From the NCBI GenBank assembly GCA_036398215.1, contig DASWHK010000036.1, forward strand, positions 1 to 8,843: 8,843 nucleotides of DNA, written 5' to 3'. Shown piece by piece: positions 1 to 6,750 of this stretch. The translations under genes were made by a program, and so were the position numbers. Every line of letters begins with the position of its first letter. Positions within the stretch are counted from its first letter, which is position 1. This DNA is from DASWHK01 sp036398215. Its GTDB lineage: Bacteria; Acidobacteriota; UBA890. The notes under the pieces were generated by a model. It had not been told where the DNA came from and did not search any database. It saw only the letters and a program-made list of their open reading frames with translations.

Positions 1-169
1 AGTGTCGACCTTCATCCCGATGACGATTCCCACGTTCAACACCAACGTCAGCTCGCTCGGCGTCGAATCGGCGGCCTTCTTCGATCACATGCGGCGCGCC
101 GGCGAGCTGGAGGGCGCGCGCGGCGGCAATCGCGCCAGCGCCTGGCTGCTGCCCGCGGTGGAGTACCTG
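1..169 (+). repeat. Terminal direct repeat, left copy (amidase coding)
   Basis: Bases 1-169 align without gaps to 8675-8843. By eye there are three mismatches: 10 C versus 8684 G, 28 T versus 8702 C, and 138 G versus 8812 A. In the amidase frame the first two are silent third-position changes and the third is Ser versus Asn. This looks like natural allelic or paralogous divergence rather than random read error. The repeat reaches both window edges, so its true length is not known. Confidence 0.95.
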
Positions 170-640
170 CAGAACCAGCGCGTTCGCATGATGATGATGA
201 TGAGGCTCGCCGAGGCCACTCGCGACCTCGACGTCTACATTGTTGCGTCCAACAACGCCGGCGGCAGCCCGGGACGTGGCGGTCGGGGCGGACGTGGCGG
301 CGAGCGTGCGGGCGGCCGTGGCGGCGATCTGGCAGCAGGCCGCGGTGGCGATCCGGCGGGCGGCCGCGGCGAGGCCGGCGCGCGCGGCGCCGCTGCCGGC
401 CGCGGGGGCGGCGGCCGCGGGCCGCGCACTCCGGCGCAGCGTCACTCGACGATGGCGAACCTCGCCTGCTACCCGGCCCTCAACGTGCCGACCGGCTTCG
501 CCGACAACGGCCAGCCGACCAACGTCACGTTCTTCGCCCGGCCCTTCGGCGAAGCGCCGCTGCTGGCGCTCGCCAAGGCCTATCAGGACGCCGCCGGCTT
601 CCACCTCGTGCGCCCGACGAAGCTCGACGCCATGGGTTGA
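2..640 (+). CDS. Amidase-signature family amidase, C-terminal part (5' end outside window)
   Basis: This is the C-terminal 212 residues of an amidase-signature (AS) enzyme, a family that hydrolyses carboxamides with a Lys-cisSer-Ser triad. The triad itself lies upstream and is not in this piece. The frame is open from the window edge, so the GTG at 2 is only a frame marker and not a supported start. Family-typical stretches are the region around PAVEYLQNQRVR (residues 51-62), RHSTMANLACYPALNVPTGF (147-166) and the closing ARPFGEAPLLALAKAYQDAA. Between them, residues about 87-145 form a Gly/Arg-rich low-complexity loop that looks like an insertion. Stop TGA is at 638-640. The first 169 bases recur almost exactly at the right end of the window, where the catalytic core of the same or a sister amidase is found in the matching frame. 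Family assignment is firm; the substrate is unknown. Confidence 0.85.
   Translation: MSTFIPMTIPTFNTNVSSLGVESAAFFDHMRRAGELEGARGGNRASAWLLPAVEYLQNQRVRMMMMMRLAEATRDLDVYIVASNNAGGSPGRGGRGGRGGERAGGRGGDLAAGRGGDPAGGRGEAGARGAAAGRGGGGRGPRTPAQRHSTMANLACYPALNVPTGFADNGQPTNVTFFARPFGEAPLLALAKAYQDAAGFHLVRPTKLDAMG
188..202 (+). repeat. (ATG)5 trinucleotide run in amidase
   Basis: Five consecutive in-frame ATG codons encode Met-63 to Met-67 of the amidase fragment, within a helix-like stretch (VR-M5-RLAEA). Related amidases as I remember them have a shorter Met run here. Length change would be in frame and probably tolerated. It lies just right of the terminal repeat, so the copy at the right end cannot be compared. 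Confidence 0.6.
314..385 (+). repeat. 24-bp imperfect tandem repeat encoding GRGG-type octapeptides
   Basis: Three 24-base units lie in frame at 314-337, 338-361 and 362-385. They encode GRGGDLAA, GRGGDPAG and GRGEAGAR. They sit inside a wider Gly/Arg-rich stretch (about 260-433) that also includes shorter GRGG steps. The units differ at several bases, so the array is not fresh. It inserts a flexible basic loop into the amidase ahead of its conserved C-terminal segment. The opposite strand is open here and reads as Pro/Arg-rich, a by-product of the GC-rich repeat. Confidence 0.75.
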
Positions 641-703
641 GGATCGCAGAATCGTCCTCGTCGTTTCGCGGTTGCGCGCCAATGAGCGAAGCAACCGACC
701 GGC

Positions 704-835
704 GGAACGGTGCGCTCCTACTTGGATGCGCTCGACCGCCTCATGATCGTGGAGGACTAACCCGCCTGGGCGCCCCACCTTCGCTCACGCTCGATCCTGC
801 GAAGCCGTGCAAAGCGTCACTTCGTCGATCCGTGA
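704..835 (+). pseudogene. Decayed C-terminal scrap of a DUF4143-type AAA ATPase
   Basis: In this frame the translation reads GTVRSYLDALDRLMIVED, then TAA (758-760), then PAWAPHLRSRSILRSRAKRH and FVDP, then TGA (833-835). The pattern YLDALxRLxxVED-x-PAWxPHLRSR...KRHFVDP is that of the DUF4143 region of ATP-binding proteins such as those annotated as toxin-antitoxin-linked or 'AAA family ATPase' proteins. The first stop falls where the family commonly has Gln, so a single CAA or CAG to TAA change would explain it. No P-loop part is visible; the frame is closed upstream at 683-685. This scrap occupies much of the 311-base gap between the amidase stop and the kinase start. In the rest (836-951) I see no gene and no clear promoter. 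Family recognition is from memory of the motif pattern. Confidence 0.6.
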
Positions 836-951
836 AGGTGGTGAGACGCGCGCGAGGTCGCGGCCCCTTTGGAGGAGTGAGCAGAGGCCCCCCGCCGGCG
901 CTTTCGGCGGCCGTTGTCAGCTACGGTTGGCCGGGGTTAGAGTTCCGGGCG

Positions 952-3840
952 ATGGAAAACGGAGCGCGCCTCAACCACTACGAGATCGTCGGGCGGCTCG
1001 GCGCCGGCGGCATGGGCGAGGTCTACGTCGCTCGTGACACCAAGCTCGACCGGCGGATCGCCCTCAAGCTGCTGCCCGAGAGCCTCGCTGCCGATCGCGA
1101 GCGGCGCGAGCGCTTCGAGCGCGAGGCCAAGGCGATCGCGGCGCTCAACCACCCGAACATCGTCACCATCCACTCGGTTGAGGAAGGCGTTCTGAGGGGC
1201 GGACAGGGCGAGGCTGCCGCCGCGGCAAGAGACGTCGGCGCGGGGACGGTTCATTTCCTCACCATGGAGCTGGTCGAGGGCCGGACCCTCTCCGAGCTGA
1301 TCCCCGCCGCCGGCCTGTCGCTCGAGAAGTTCTTCGCCGTCGCCATTCCGCTGACCGACGCCATCAGCGCCGCGCACCAGAAGGGGATCGCCCACCGTGA
1401 CCTCAAGCCGAGCAACGTCATGGTTACCGACGAGGGGGCCGTCAAGCTCCTCGACTTCGGCCTCGCCAAGCTCTTCGAGGAGCCCGCCCCCGGCGTCGAC
1501 GAATTGGCCACGGCGCAGGCGACGGCGGCGAGCCTCGCTCAGCGGCCAGGCGGCGCACCTGCCGTGGGCGAGGAGGGCGAGCAACGTGGCAAGGACCTCA
1601 CCGAGGAAGGCAAGGTCCTCGGGACGGTCGCCTACATGTCGCCGGAGCAGGCCGAGGGCAAGCCGGTCGATCACCGCTCCGACGTCTTCTCGCTCGGCAT
1701 CATCCTCTACGAGATGGCCACCGGCGATCGCCCCTTCAAGGGCGACACCAAGCTGTCGGTGATGTCGTCGATCGTCAAGGACGTGCCGGCCTCGATCACC
1801 GAACTCAACGCCAAGCTGCCGCGTCACCTCGGCCGCATCGTCCGGCGGGCGCTCGAGAAGGACCTCAAGCGGCGCTTCCAGACCGCCCTCGACCTGCGCA
1901 ACGAGCTAGAGGATCTGAAGACCGAGATCGACTCCGGCGAGGTGCTGGTCACCGGGGCGGGCATGCCCGTAGGGGTTGGCGCCGCGCCCGGCCGCCAACC
2001 CTTGGTTCTGATCGGGATGGCCGCCATCGCGGTCGTCGCCGTGGCGCTGGCCTGGTTCGCGTTGCGGCCCGGCTCACTGGCTCCCGAGGGCTCGGGCCTG
2101 CGGGTATCGACGCGCCGTATCGCCGCCACCGCCGAGTACGAAGCGTGGCCGGCGATCGCGCCCGATGGCCAGTGGATCGTCTACTCGATGGAGGGCGCCG
2201 GCGACCCGCCACCCAGGGTGCCGGTGGACGATCCGGCGGCCCGGCGCCCGCTCGACCTCTTCCTGCAGAGCATCGACGGGCAAAACCCGATCAACCTGAC
2301 CAACACCCCCGGCGCCGACGAGATCGACCCGGCCTGGTCGCCGGACGGTTCCCAGATCGCCTTCCGGCGCAACGGTTCCGCGGAAGTGGCGGGGATCTGG
2401 GTCATGGGCCGGACCGGCGAGCGACCCCGCAGGCTCTCTCCGCGCAACCACCTGCCGGCCTGGTCGCCGGACGGCAAACAGATCTACGTTTCGAGCAACA
2501 GGACCGTCAATCCCCGCGTTGTGGGACCTTCCGAGCTGCGCGTGATCGACGTAGATAGCCAGCAGGAGCGCGGTCTCTTCGATGAAATCGGTGTGGCGTT
2601 GGCGCCGCGCCCCTCACCCAATGGCCTCCGCGTCGCCTTCTGGGGGTACGTTCCCGGCGGCCAGCGCGACATTTGGACGATACCGGTCGGAGGCGGTGAT
2701 CGGGTTCCGGTGACCAACGACCCGGCGATCGATTGGAGCCCCATCTGGTCGCCCGACGGCAGGCACCTTTACTTCAGCAGCGACCGCGCCGGCAGCATGA
2801 ACATCTGGCGGGTCGCCATCGACGAGGCGACCGGCGAAGTACGTGGCCCGCCCGAGCCTCTGACCCGCGGTGGCATTGCCGATCAGGGTTTCTTGAGCAT
2901 CTCGAGTGATGGCAGGCGGATTCTCTACAACGAGCGCCTGGAGCGGTCACGCATCGAACGGGCGAGCTTCGACGCCGCAACAGCCACGGTGAGGGACGAC
3001 GGCGAGCCCCTCAGTCGGGGGCCGATCCAGGTCGAGAACCTGGAGTTGTCGCCCGATGGCCGGCGGCTTGCCTATGTCGATTTCTGGGGCCAGCAGGATG
3101 TCTGGGTGATGAACGTCGACGGTTCCGGCGAGCAGAAGATCACCGACGACATCTACAGGGATTGGACGCCGCGCTGGTTGAACGACAACGAAACGCTCTA
3201 CTTCCGCACCAATCGCGCCGGCGACTACGAGATCTGGCGCATCCGGACCGACGGCAGCGGTGGCGCCGGGGTAGCGCGCGGCCAGCACGTGAGCGGTGGT
3301 TACCGTAGAGATTTTTCCAATATGCCGATCGTCCCCTCTCCCGACGGGCGTTTTGTCGCCTTCCAGAATGACCAGGATAGGGATTCCGTCACCGCCGATT
3401 GGATCACCCGCATCGCCGAGGTCGGCGACGGCGACCCGAAGATCAGGGTGGTGCCCCCGGTGCCCGGCGACGGCAGGTGGTTCAACCCGGGCCATTGGTC
3501 TGCCGACGGCCGGTGGCTCGTCGGCCATCGCGCAGGGATCCTCCTCTACTCGCCCGAGAGCGGGGAATATCGTCGGCTGACCGACGAAGAGCGGGCCTTC
3601 GGGCCGCGGTTCACGACCGACGGCGGCGGGATCGTCTATGCGGTCCGCCCTCCGCCTCCGGGCGTCGGCTGGCAGTGGTGGTGGCTGGACCTGGAAACGT
3701 TGGCGAAGCGACAGATCGTCACGCCGAGCGTGGCGATGCTCGAGCTTTGGTTGCTTCCCGACGGCGAGCACGCCGTCTACGTCATGCCTCTGCCGCCCGA
3801 GGCCGACATCTACCTGCTCGAGATCGAAGAGGGTCAATAG
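952..3840 (+). CDS. Membrane-anchored Ser/Thr protein kinase with TolB/PD40 beta-propeller sensor
   Basis: A 962-residue Hanks-type kinase fused to a beta-propeller. The N-terminal cytoplasmic kinase has a Gly-rich loop GAGGMGEVY (17-25), Lys39, helix-C Glu58, HRDLKPSN (148-155; catalytic Asp150), DFG (168-170) and GTVAYMSPE (224-232), so it looks active. Residues about 350-371 form one transmembrane helix. The outer part (about 385-960) carries repeated WSPDG-type PD40 strands at about 462-466, 504-508, 599-603, 700-703, 796-799 and 849-853, as in TolB-like propellers. ATG at 952 is chosen because the kinase fold starts right after it; the frame is open upstream to 637 but that part has no recognisable content. 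No strong Shine-Dalgarno sequence is seen. The domain order is common in Acidobacteriota. Two Ala/Gly/Glu-rich insertions (about 79-97 and 177-222) are longer than usual. The gene is unbroken, unlike most of its neighbours. The ligand is unknown. Confidence 0.93.
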   Translation: MENGARLNHYEIVGRLGAGGMGEVYVARDTKLDRRIALKLLPESLAADRERRERFEREAKAIAALNHPNIVTIHSVEEGVLRGGQGEAAAAARDVGAGTVHFLTMELVEGRTLSELIPAAGLSLEKFFAVAIPLTDAISAAHQKGIAHRDLKPSNVMVTDEGAVKLLDFGLAKLFEEPAPGVDELATAQATAASLAQRPGGAPAVGEEGEQRGKDLTEEGKVLGTVAYMSPEQAEGKPVDHRSDVFSLGIILYEMATGDRPFKGDTKLSVMSSIVKDVPASITELNAKLPRHLGRIVRRALEKDLKRRFQTALDLRNELEDLKTEIDSGEVLVTGAGMPVGVGAAPGRQPLVLIGMAAIAVVAVALAWFALRPGSLAPEGSGLRVSTRRIAATAEYEAWPAIAPDGQWIVYSMEGAGDPPPRVPVDDPAARRPLDLFLQSIDGQNPINLTNTPGADEIDPAWSPDGSQIAFRRNGSAEVAGIWVMGRTGERPRRLSPRNHLPAWSPDGKQIYVSSNRTVNPRVVGPSELRVIDVDSQQERGLFDEIGVALAPRPSPNGLRVAFWGYVPGGQRDIWTIPVGGGDRVPVTNDPAIDWSPIWSPDGRHLYFSSDRAGSMNIWRVAIDEATGEVRGPPEPLTRGGIADQGFLSISSDGRRILYNERLERSRIERASFDAATATVRDDGEPLSRGPIQVENLELSPDGRRLAYVDFWGQQDVWVMNVDGSGEQKITDDIYRDWTPRWLNDNETLYFRTNRAGDYEIWRIRTDGSGGAGVARGQHVSGGYRRDFSNMPIVPSPDGRFVAFQNDQDRDSVTADWITRIAEVGDGDPKIRVVPPVPGDGRWFNPGHWSADGRWLVGHRAGILLYSPESGEYRRLTDEERAFGPRFTTDGGGIVYAVRPPPPGVGWQWWWLDLETLAKRQIVTPSVAMLELWLLPDGEHAVYVMPLPPEADIYLLEIEEGQ

Positions 3841-3941
3841 AGGTCAAAGGCGCCGAAGAAGCGGTCCCTGGTCTTCGAGACGCACTCGGAGCCGCATCGG
3901 TTCAGGTCGGCGCCGGCCTCCCCGTCGTTCGCTTCCCCGGC

Positions 3942-4404
3942 TCAGGCGTACTCCTCGAGGATGAGCCGGGCCCGCTCGGCCACCCCCAGGAAGGCCAGCG
4001 CGATGCAGAACGAGCCGACGTCGACGACGGCGATCAATGCGCCGCGGCCGAGGAAGGCGGCGGCGACGGTGACGATGCCGGCAAAGACGATCGCCTTCGA
4101 CGGCGTCGCGTAGCGGGGGTGGGTGCGGCCGAAGCTGGCGTCGATGATGTGGCCGCGGCCGAGGGCGAAGAGCACCCGCGTGCCGGCGAGAAAGAAGCCG
4201 TTCCAGCTCGTCAGCAGGCCGATCACGCCCGCAGAGAGCACCAGATCGACCATCAGCTCGGATTCGAACGCCGCGTCGAAGGCGGCCGCCGTTGCCAGAT
4301 CGCGCCGTGATCCAGCCGACGCCGATCATCGAGCCGAAGGCGAGGGAGAAGAAACCGAGGCCGCCGATGGCCCTCTTGAGTTGGGCGCGCTGTGGCTCCG
4401 ACAA
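3942..4404 (-). pseudogene. APC-superfamily amino acid permease, internally deleted and frameshifted
   Basis: Two pieces of one transporter family lie in different frames. The first, 4404-4303, starts at TTG and encodes MSEPQRAQLKRAIGG followed by FFSLAFGSMIGVGWITA, the N-terminus and first helix of an APC permease with its GSMIGVGWI motif. The second, 4301-3942, begins DLATAAAFDAAF and continues through LLTSWNGFFLAGTRVLFALG, HPRYATPSKAIV and GSFCIALAFLGVA, which are late helices of the same family. About 150 residues remain against roughly 430-500 in the family, so helices between the first and the late set are missing, and the join at about 4300-4304 shifts the frame. The C-terminus after FLGVA also departs from the family. 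TTG lies 10 bases after the amidohydrolase stop, which suggests an operon tail. It converges on the kinase gene; the 101-base gap 3841-3941 shows no convincing terminator. Confidence 0.75.
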
Positions 4405-4414
4405 GCCGCGCCCT

Positions 4415-6175
4415 CTACCTGAGCCGATCGACGACGATCCGGCCGCCGAGGATCGTCATCTCGACCTCGACGTCGAGGATCCGCTCGGGATCGATCGTCA
4501 GCAGATCGTCGGAGAGCACAACCATGTCGGCGAGCATGCCGGGCTCGATGGTGCCCTTGGTGGCTTCCTCGAAGGTGAGAAAGGCGCCGTTGCGCGTGTA
4601 GCCGCGGATCGCCTCCTCGATGGTGAGCGCCTCCTCGGCACCGTAGACCTCGCCCGACATTCCCTTGCGGGTGACCGCCGCATAGAGGCCGACCATCGGC
4701 CCGATCGGGAGGATGTCGCTGCCCAGGGCGACGAAGACACCGTGGTCCATCGGCGTGCGCAGCGGGTTGTTGTGGGCCAATCGCTCGCCGTCGAGGTTGG
4801 CGGCATAGCGGCCCTCGAGCGTGTAGGTGAAGTTGGGCTGCTGGGCGATGTGAATGCCAAGCTCGGCCATCAGCTCCATCGTCTCCGGCGGCGGCATGAC
4901 GGTGAAGTGGTTGAGGTAGTGGCGGTGGTCTGGGCGCGGCGCCGCGGCCAGGGCCTCGGCGAAGGCGTCGACGGCAAGGACGATCGCCGCGTCGCCGATG
5001 GCGTGGAAGCCGAGCTGCCAGCCCATGGCGTGGGCCGCGTTCACCAGGTCGCCGAGCTCCTCCTCGGAAAGGTTCAGCGTGCCCCGATACTCGGTTTCCC
5101 CCTTGTAGGGCTCGAGCGTGTAGGCGGCCGGCCCGGTGAAGCCGCCGTCGACCAAGACCTTGATGGCGCCGATGCGCAGCCGCTCGTCGCCGTCGCCGGT
5201 GATCATCCCGAACTCGCGCATCCGCTCTTCGCCGGCCCAGCGGATCTGCACGGTGGCGCGGGGAAGCTCGTCGCCGTGCTCGGCGTAGACGCGCCGCCAC
5301 TCGTCGTAGCCGTTGATCGAAACGCCGGCCTGAATGATGCTCGTGATCCCGAGGTCGAGAAGCCCCCGCAGGTTGGCGACGAAGCTCGGGCGCAGATCGT
5401 CGGCGGTGGCGTCGGGCGCCAGCCGGCTGACGATGCCCTGCCGCTCGCGGATCACCCCGTTGAGCTCGCCCGAGGGGTCGCGCTCGATCACCCCGCCCTC
5501 GGGATCGGGCGTGTCGCGGGTCACCCCGGCGAGCTCGAGCGCCCGGCTGTTGGCGACGGCGCTGTGGCCGCCCGCCCGCGTGAGGATCACCGGGTTATTC
5601 GGTGCGGCCTCGTCGAGGTCCCCACGCAGCGGCCGCCGCCCCTCGGCCAGCTGGTCTTCCGACCAGCCGTAGCCGGTGATCCAGTGACCGTCTTCCAGCG
5701 TCGCCACCATGGCGCGGATCTGCTCCTGGATCTGCGCGATCGACCGCGAGCCGGTGAGATCGATGCTCCCGGGCGGGTTGCCGCGTACATGGATGTGGGT
5801 GTCGTTGAAGCTGGGAACGACCGTGCGGCCGCCGAGGTCGATGACGGTCGTCGCCGCGAACGAGTCGGCCAACTCGTCACCGCCGACCGCGACAATTCGA
5901 TCGCCGCGCACCGCGACGGCCTCGGCGATCGAGAAGTCGTCGTCGACGGTCACGATCTTGCCGTTGTGCAACAGCAGGTCGGCGGATCGGCGGGGTTCTT
6001 GAGCCCTGCAGCCGGTCGAAACCATGAGGATGACGACGGCACCAGCGACGTGCGCGAGGCATCGGGCCCGGGCGCTAATACCAGGAGCATTCGTGCCGGA
6101 AGCGGTGATGCCAGGGCTGCTGATGCTAGAAAACCCCTCACGTGCTCGTCTGGATCGGCTCCCTCTTGTCTTCAT
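4415..6175 (-). CDS. Secreted amidohydrolase family 3 protein (YtcJ/NfdA-like metal hydrolase)
   Basis: A 586-residue metal-dependent hydrolase of the amidohydrolase-3 family, which includes YtcJ-like proteins and N-substituted formamide deformylase. An opening beta-sandwich segment (ADLLLHNGKIVTVDD, about 65-79) leads to the metal motif PSFNDTHIHV (His127, His129). Then come GYGWSEDQL, GGHSAVANSRALELAGV, the strand with IKVLVDGGFTG, the FHAIGDAA motif, LNHFTV, and GSDILPIGP, followed by EEAIRGYTRNGA and GTIEPGMLADMVVL. All the expected motifs are present in one frame, so the gene looks functional. ATG at 6175 is chosen over the adjacent TTG at 6178 because GGAGG sits 6 bases before it. The first 38 residues are basic and Ser-rich, before a hydrophobic stretch ending MVSTGC (Cys56): an imperfect lipobox and an unusually long n-region. 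Its start overlaps the stop of the upstream frame by one base. The substrate is unknown. Confidence 0.88.
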   Translation of the reverse strand: MKTRGSRSRRAREGFSSISSPGITASGTNAPGISARARCLAHVAGAVVILMVSTGCRAQEPRRSADLLLHNGKIVTVDDDFSIAEAVAVRGDRIVAVGGDELADSFAATTVIDLGGRTVVPSFNDTHIHVRGNPPGSIDLTGSRSIAQIQEQIRAMVATLEDGHWITGYGWSEDQLAEGRRPLRGDLDEAAPNNPVILTRAGGHSAVANSRALELAGVTRDTPDPEGGVIERDPSGELNGVIRERQGIVSRLAPDATADDLRPSFVANLRGLLDLGITSIIQAGVSINGYDEWRRVYAEHGDELPRATVQIRWAGEERMREFGMITGDGDERLRIGAIKVLVDGGFTGPAAYTLEPYKGETEYRGTLNLSEEELGDLVNAAHAMGWQLGFHAIGDAAIVLAVDAFAEALAAAPRPDHRHYLNHFTVMPPPETMELMAELGIHIAQQPNFTYTLEGRYAANLDGERLAHNNPLRTPMDHGVFVALGSDILPIGPMVGLYAAVTRKGMSGEVYGAEEALTIEEAIRGYTRNGAFLTFEEATKGTIEPGMLADMVVLSDDLLTIDPERILDVEVEMTILGGRIVVDRLR

Positions 6176-6381
6176 CAATGGCCTCCGTCTGTCATCGTCA
6201 CCGTTACGCCCGAACCCGGGCTCTCGAGGTTAGCGCTGTCATCGACGGCACGGCTGAGGATTCGGAGCGTCGCGCCTCCGGTCTGCGAGGGCGACGCGGA
6301 TGCGGCATGGGATCCGGATCGCGGCGAGGGAGCGACAGGGGCAGGCCACCCGTCAGACGGCAACCACACGAAGCTCCAGCT
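6175..6381 (-). pseudogene. C-terminal Ig-like tail of a dimethylformamidase-beta/DUF4082-type protein (fragment)
   Basis: 68 residues starting SWSFVWLPSDG and running to ATLRILSRAVDDSANLESPG, then SGVTVTMTDGGH and TGA. The SRAVDDSxNLExPxxGVTVTV pattern is the closing strand set of Ig-like repeats that follow the catalytic part in large exported dimethylformamidase-beta-like/DUF4082 proteins; the opening SWSF...W matches the usual ESWSYTW strand. It is in the same frame as the CocE-type gene further upstream and in a different frame from the adjacent dimethylformamidase piece. The middle (residues about 15-35) is rich in Pro, Ser and Ala and is atypical. The stop overlaps the amidohydrolase start, which looks like the original gene boundary. 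Assignment is from motif memory. Confidence 0.55.
6182..6186 (-). promoter_or_regulatory. Ribosome binding site of the amidohydrolase (GGAGG)
   Basis: On the - strand, GGAGG is followed by six bases and then the ATG at 6175. It lies inside the last codons of the upstream frame, whose TGA (6177-6175) shares one base with that ATG. This arrangement favours translational coupling and decides the start codon. Confidence 0.75.
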
Positions 6382-6383
6382 CC

Positions 6384-6641
6384 GTCGTAGCCGTTCGCCT
6401 CCAGCCAGCGCACCATCGGGTACTCGGCGTTGAAGACCAGGTTCACCGCCCGGTAGGCGCGGGTCTCGAAGGGACGGTTGTAGCTGACCTTGTAGGCGCG
6501 CGGGCCGCGGTCGTCGCGGTCCAGCCTTCCGTAGGTGCTGGCCCCACCGTACTGATTGTAGGCCTGCCAGGTGGTATCCGAGGTTTGAAAGAGCAGCTCG
6601 GCTTCGCCATCGTCGTCGCGAACGACGAAGTAGATGTGGCT
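6384..6641 (-). pseudogene. N,N-dimethylformamidase beta-subunit-like C-terminal domain (internal fragment)
   Basis: 86 residues with the conserved series SHIYFVVRDD, LLFQTSDTTWQAYNQYGG, RAYKVSYNRPFETR and FNAEYPMVRWLEANGYD. This is the start of the domain found in the beta subunit of N,N-dimethylformamidase and in many exported relatives, where it normally runs on for several hundred residues (for example into a GVDTDR-type continuation). Here it stops at GYD (6384), and the next recognisable residues, in another frame, belong to an Ig-like tail. No start codon or signal peptide is present; immediately upstream is the remnant of a CocE-type gene in yet another frame. As it stands it cannot make a functional enzyme. 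Confidence 0.7.
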
Positions 6642-6750
6642 GTGCGCGCGGCTCGCGCAGCGCGTTGGCCAAACGACCCAGCCCCAACGCCCCGTAGGCG
6701 TGCGGCGACGCCGGCGGCCGCTCGGCGGGGCCCGGCTGGCTGTTGTCGGC

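Noticed and set aside
235..429. Pro/Arg-rich small protein on the - strand
   Set aside because: It is the complement of the GRGG repeat of the amidase and has no ribosome binding site.
637..951. N-terminal extension of the kinase gene to an upstream ATG
   Set aside because: The extra 105 residues have no recognisable content and overlap the DUF4143 remnant in another frame. The family normally begins within about ten residues of the ATG at 952.
937..1827. Long - strand open frames under the kinase gene (also 2947-3837)
   Set aside because: Codon-mirrored shadows of the kinase and propeller coding sequence; no independent motifs or ribosome binding sites.
3834..3941. A short - strand frame ending in FFGAFDLY whose stop overlaps the kinase stop
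   Set aside because: It resembles a protein C-terminus and continues the permease frame after its stop, but I cannot assign it to any family. It is too short to call.
3841..3941. A terminator between the convergent kinase and permease genes
   Set aside because: Matching GGCGCCG/CGGCGCC arms exist near 3849 and 3908 but are about 50 bases apart, with no T-run.
4292..6433. A 713-codon open frame on the + strand
   Set aside because: It lies antisense to the amidohydrolase, whose motifs are unmistakable. Its composition is what reverse-complemented GC-rich coding sequence gives, with no recognisable domain.
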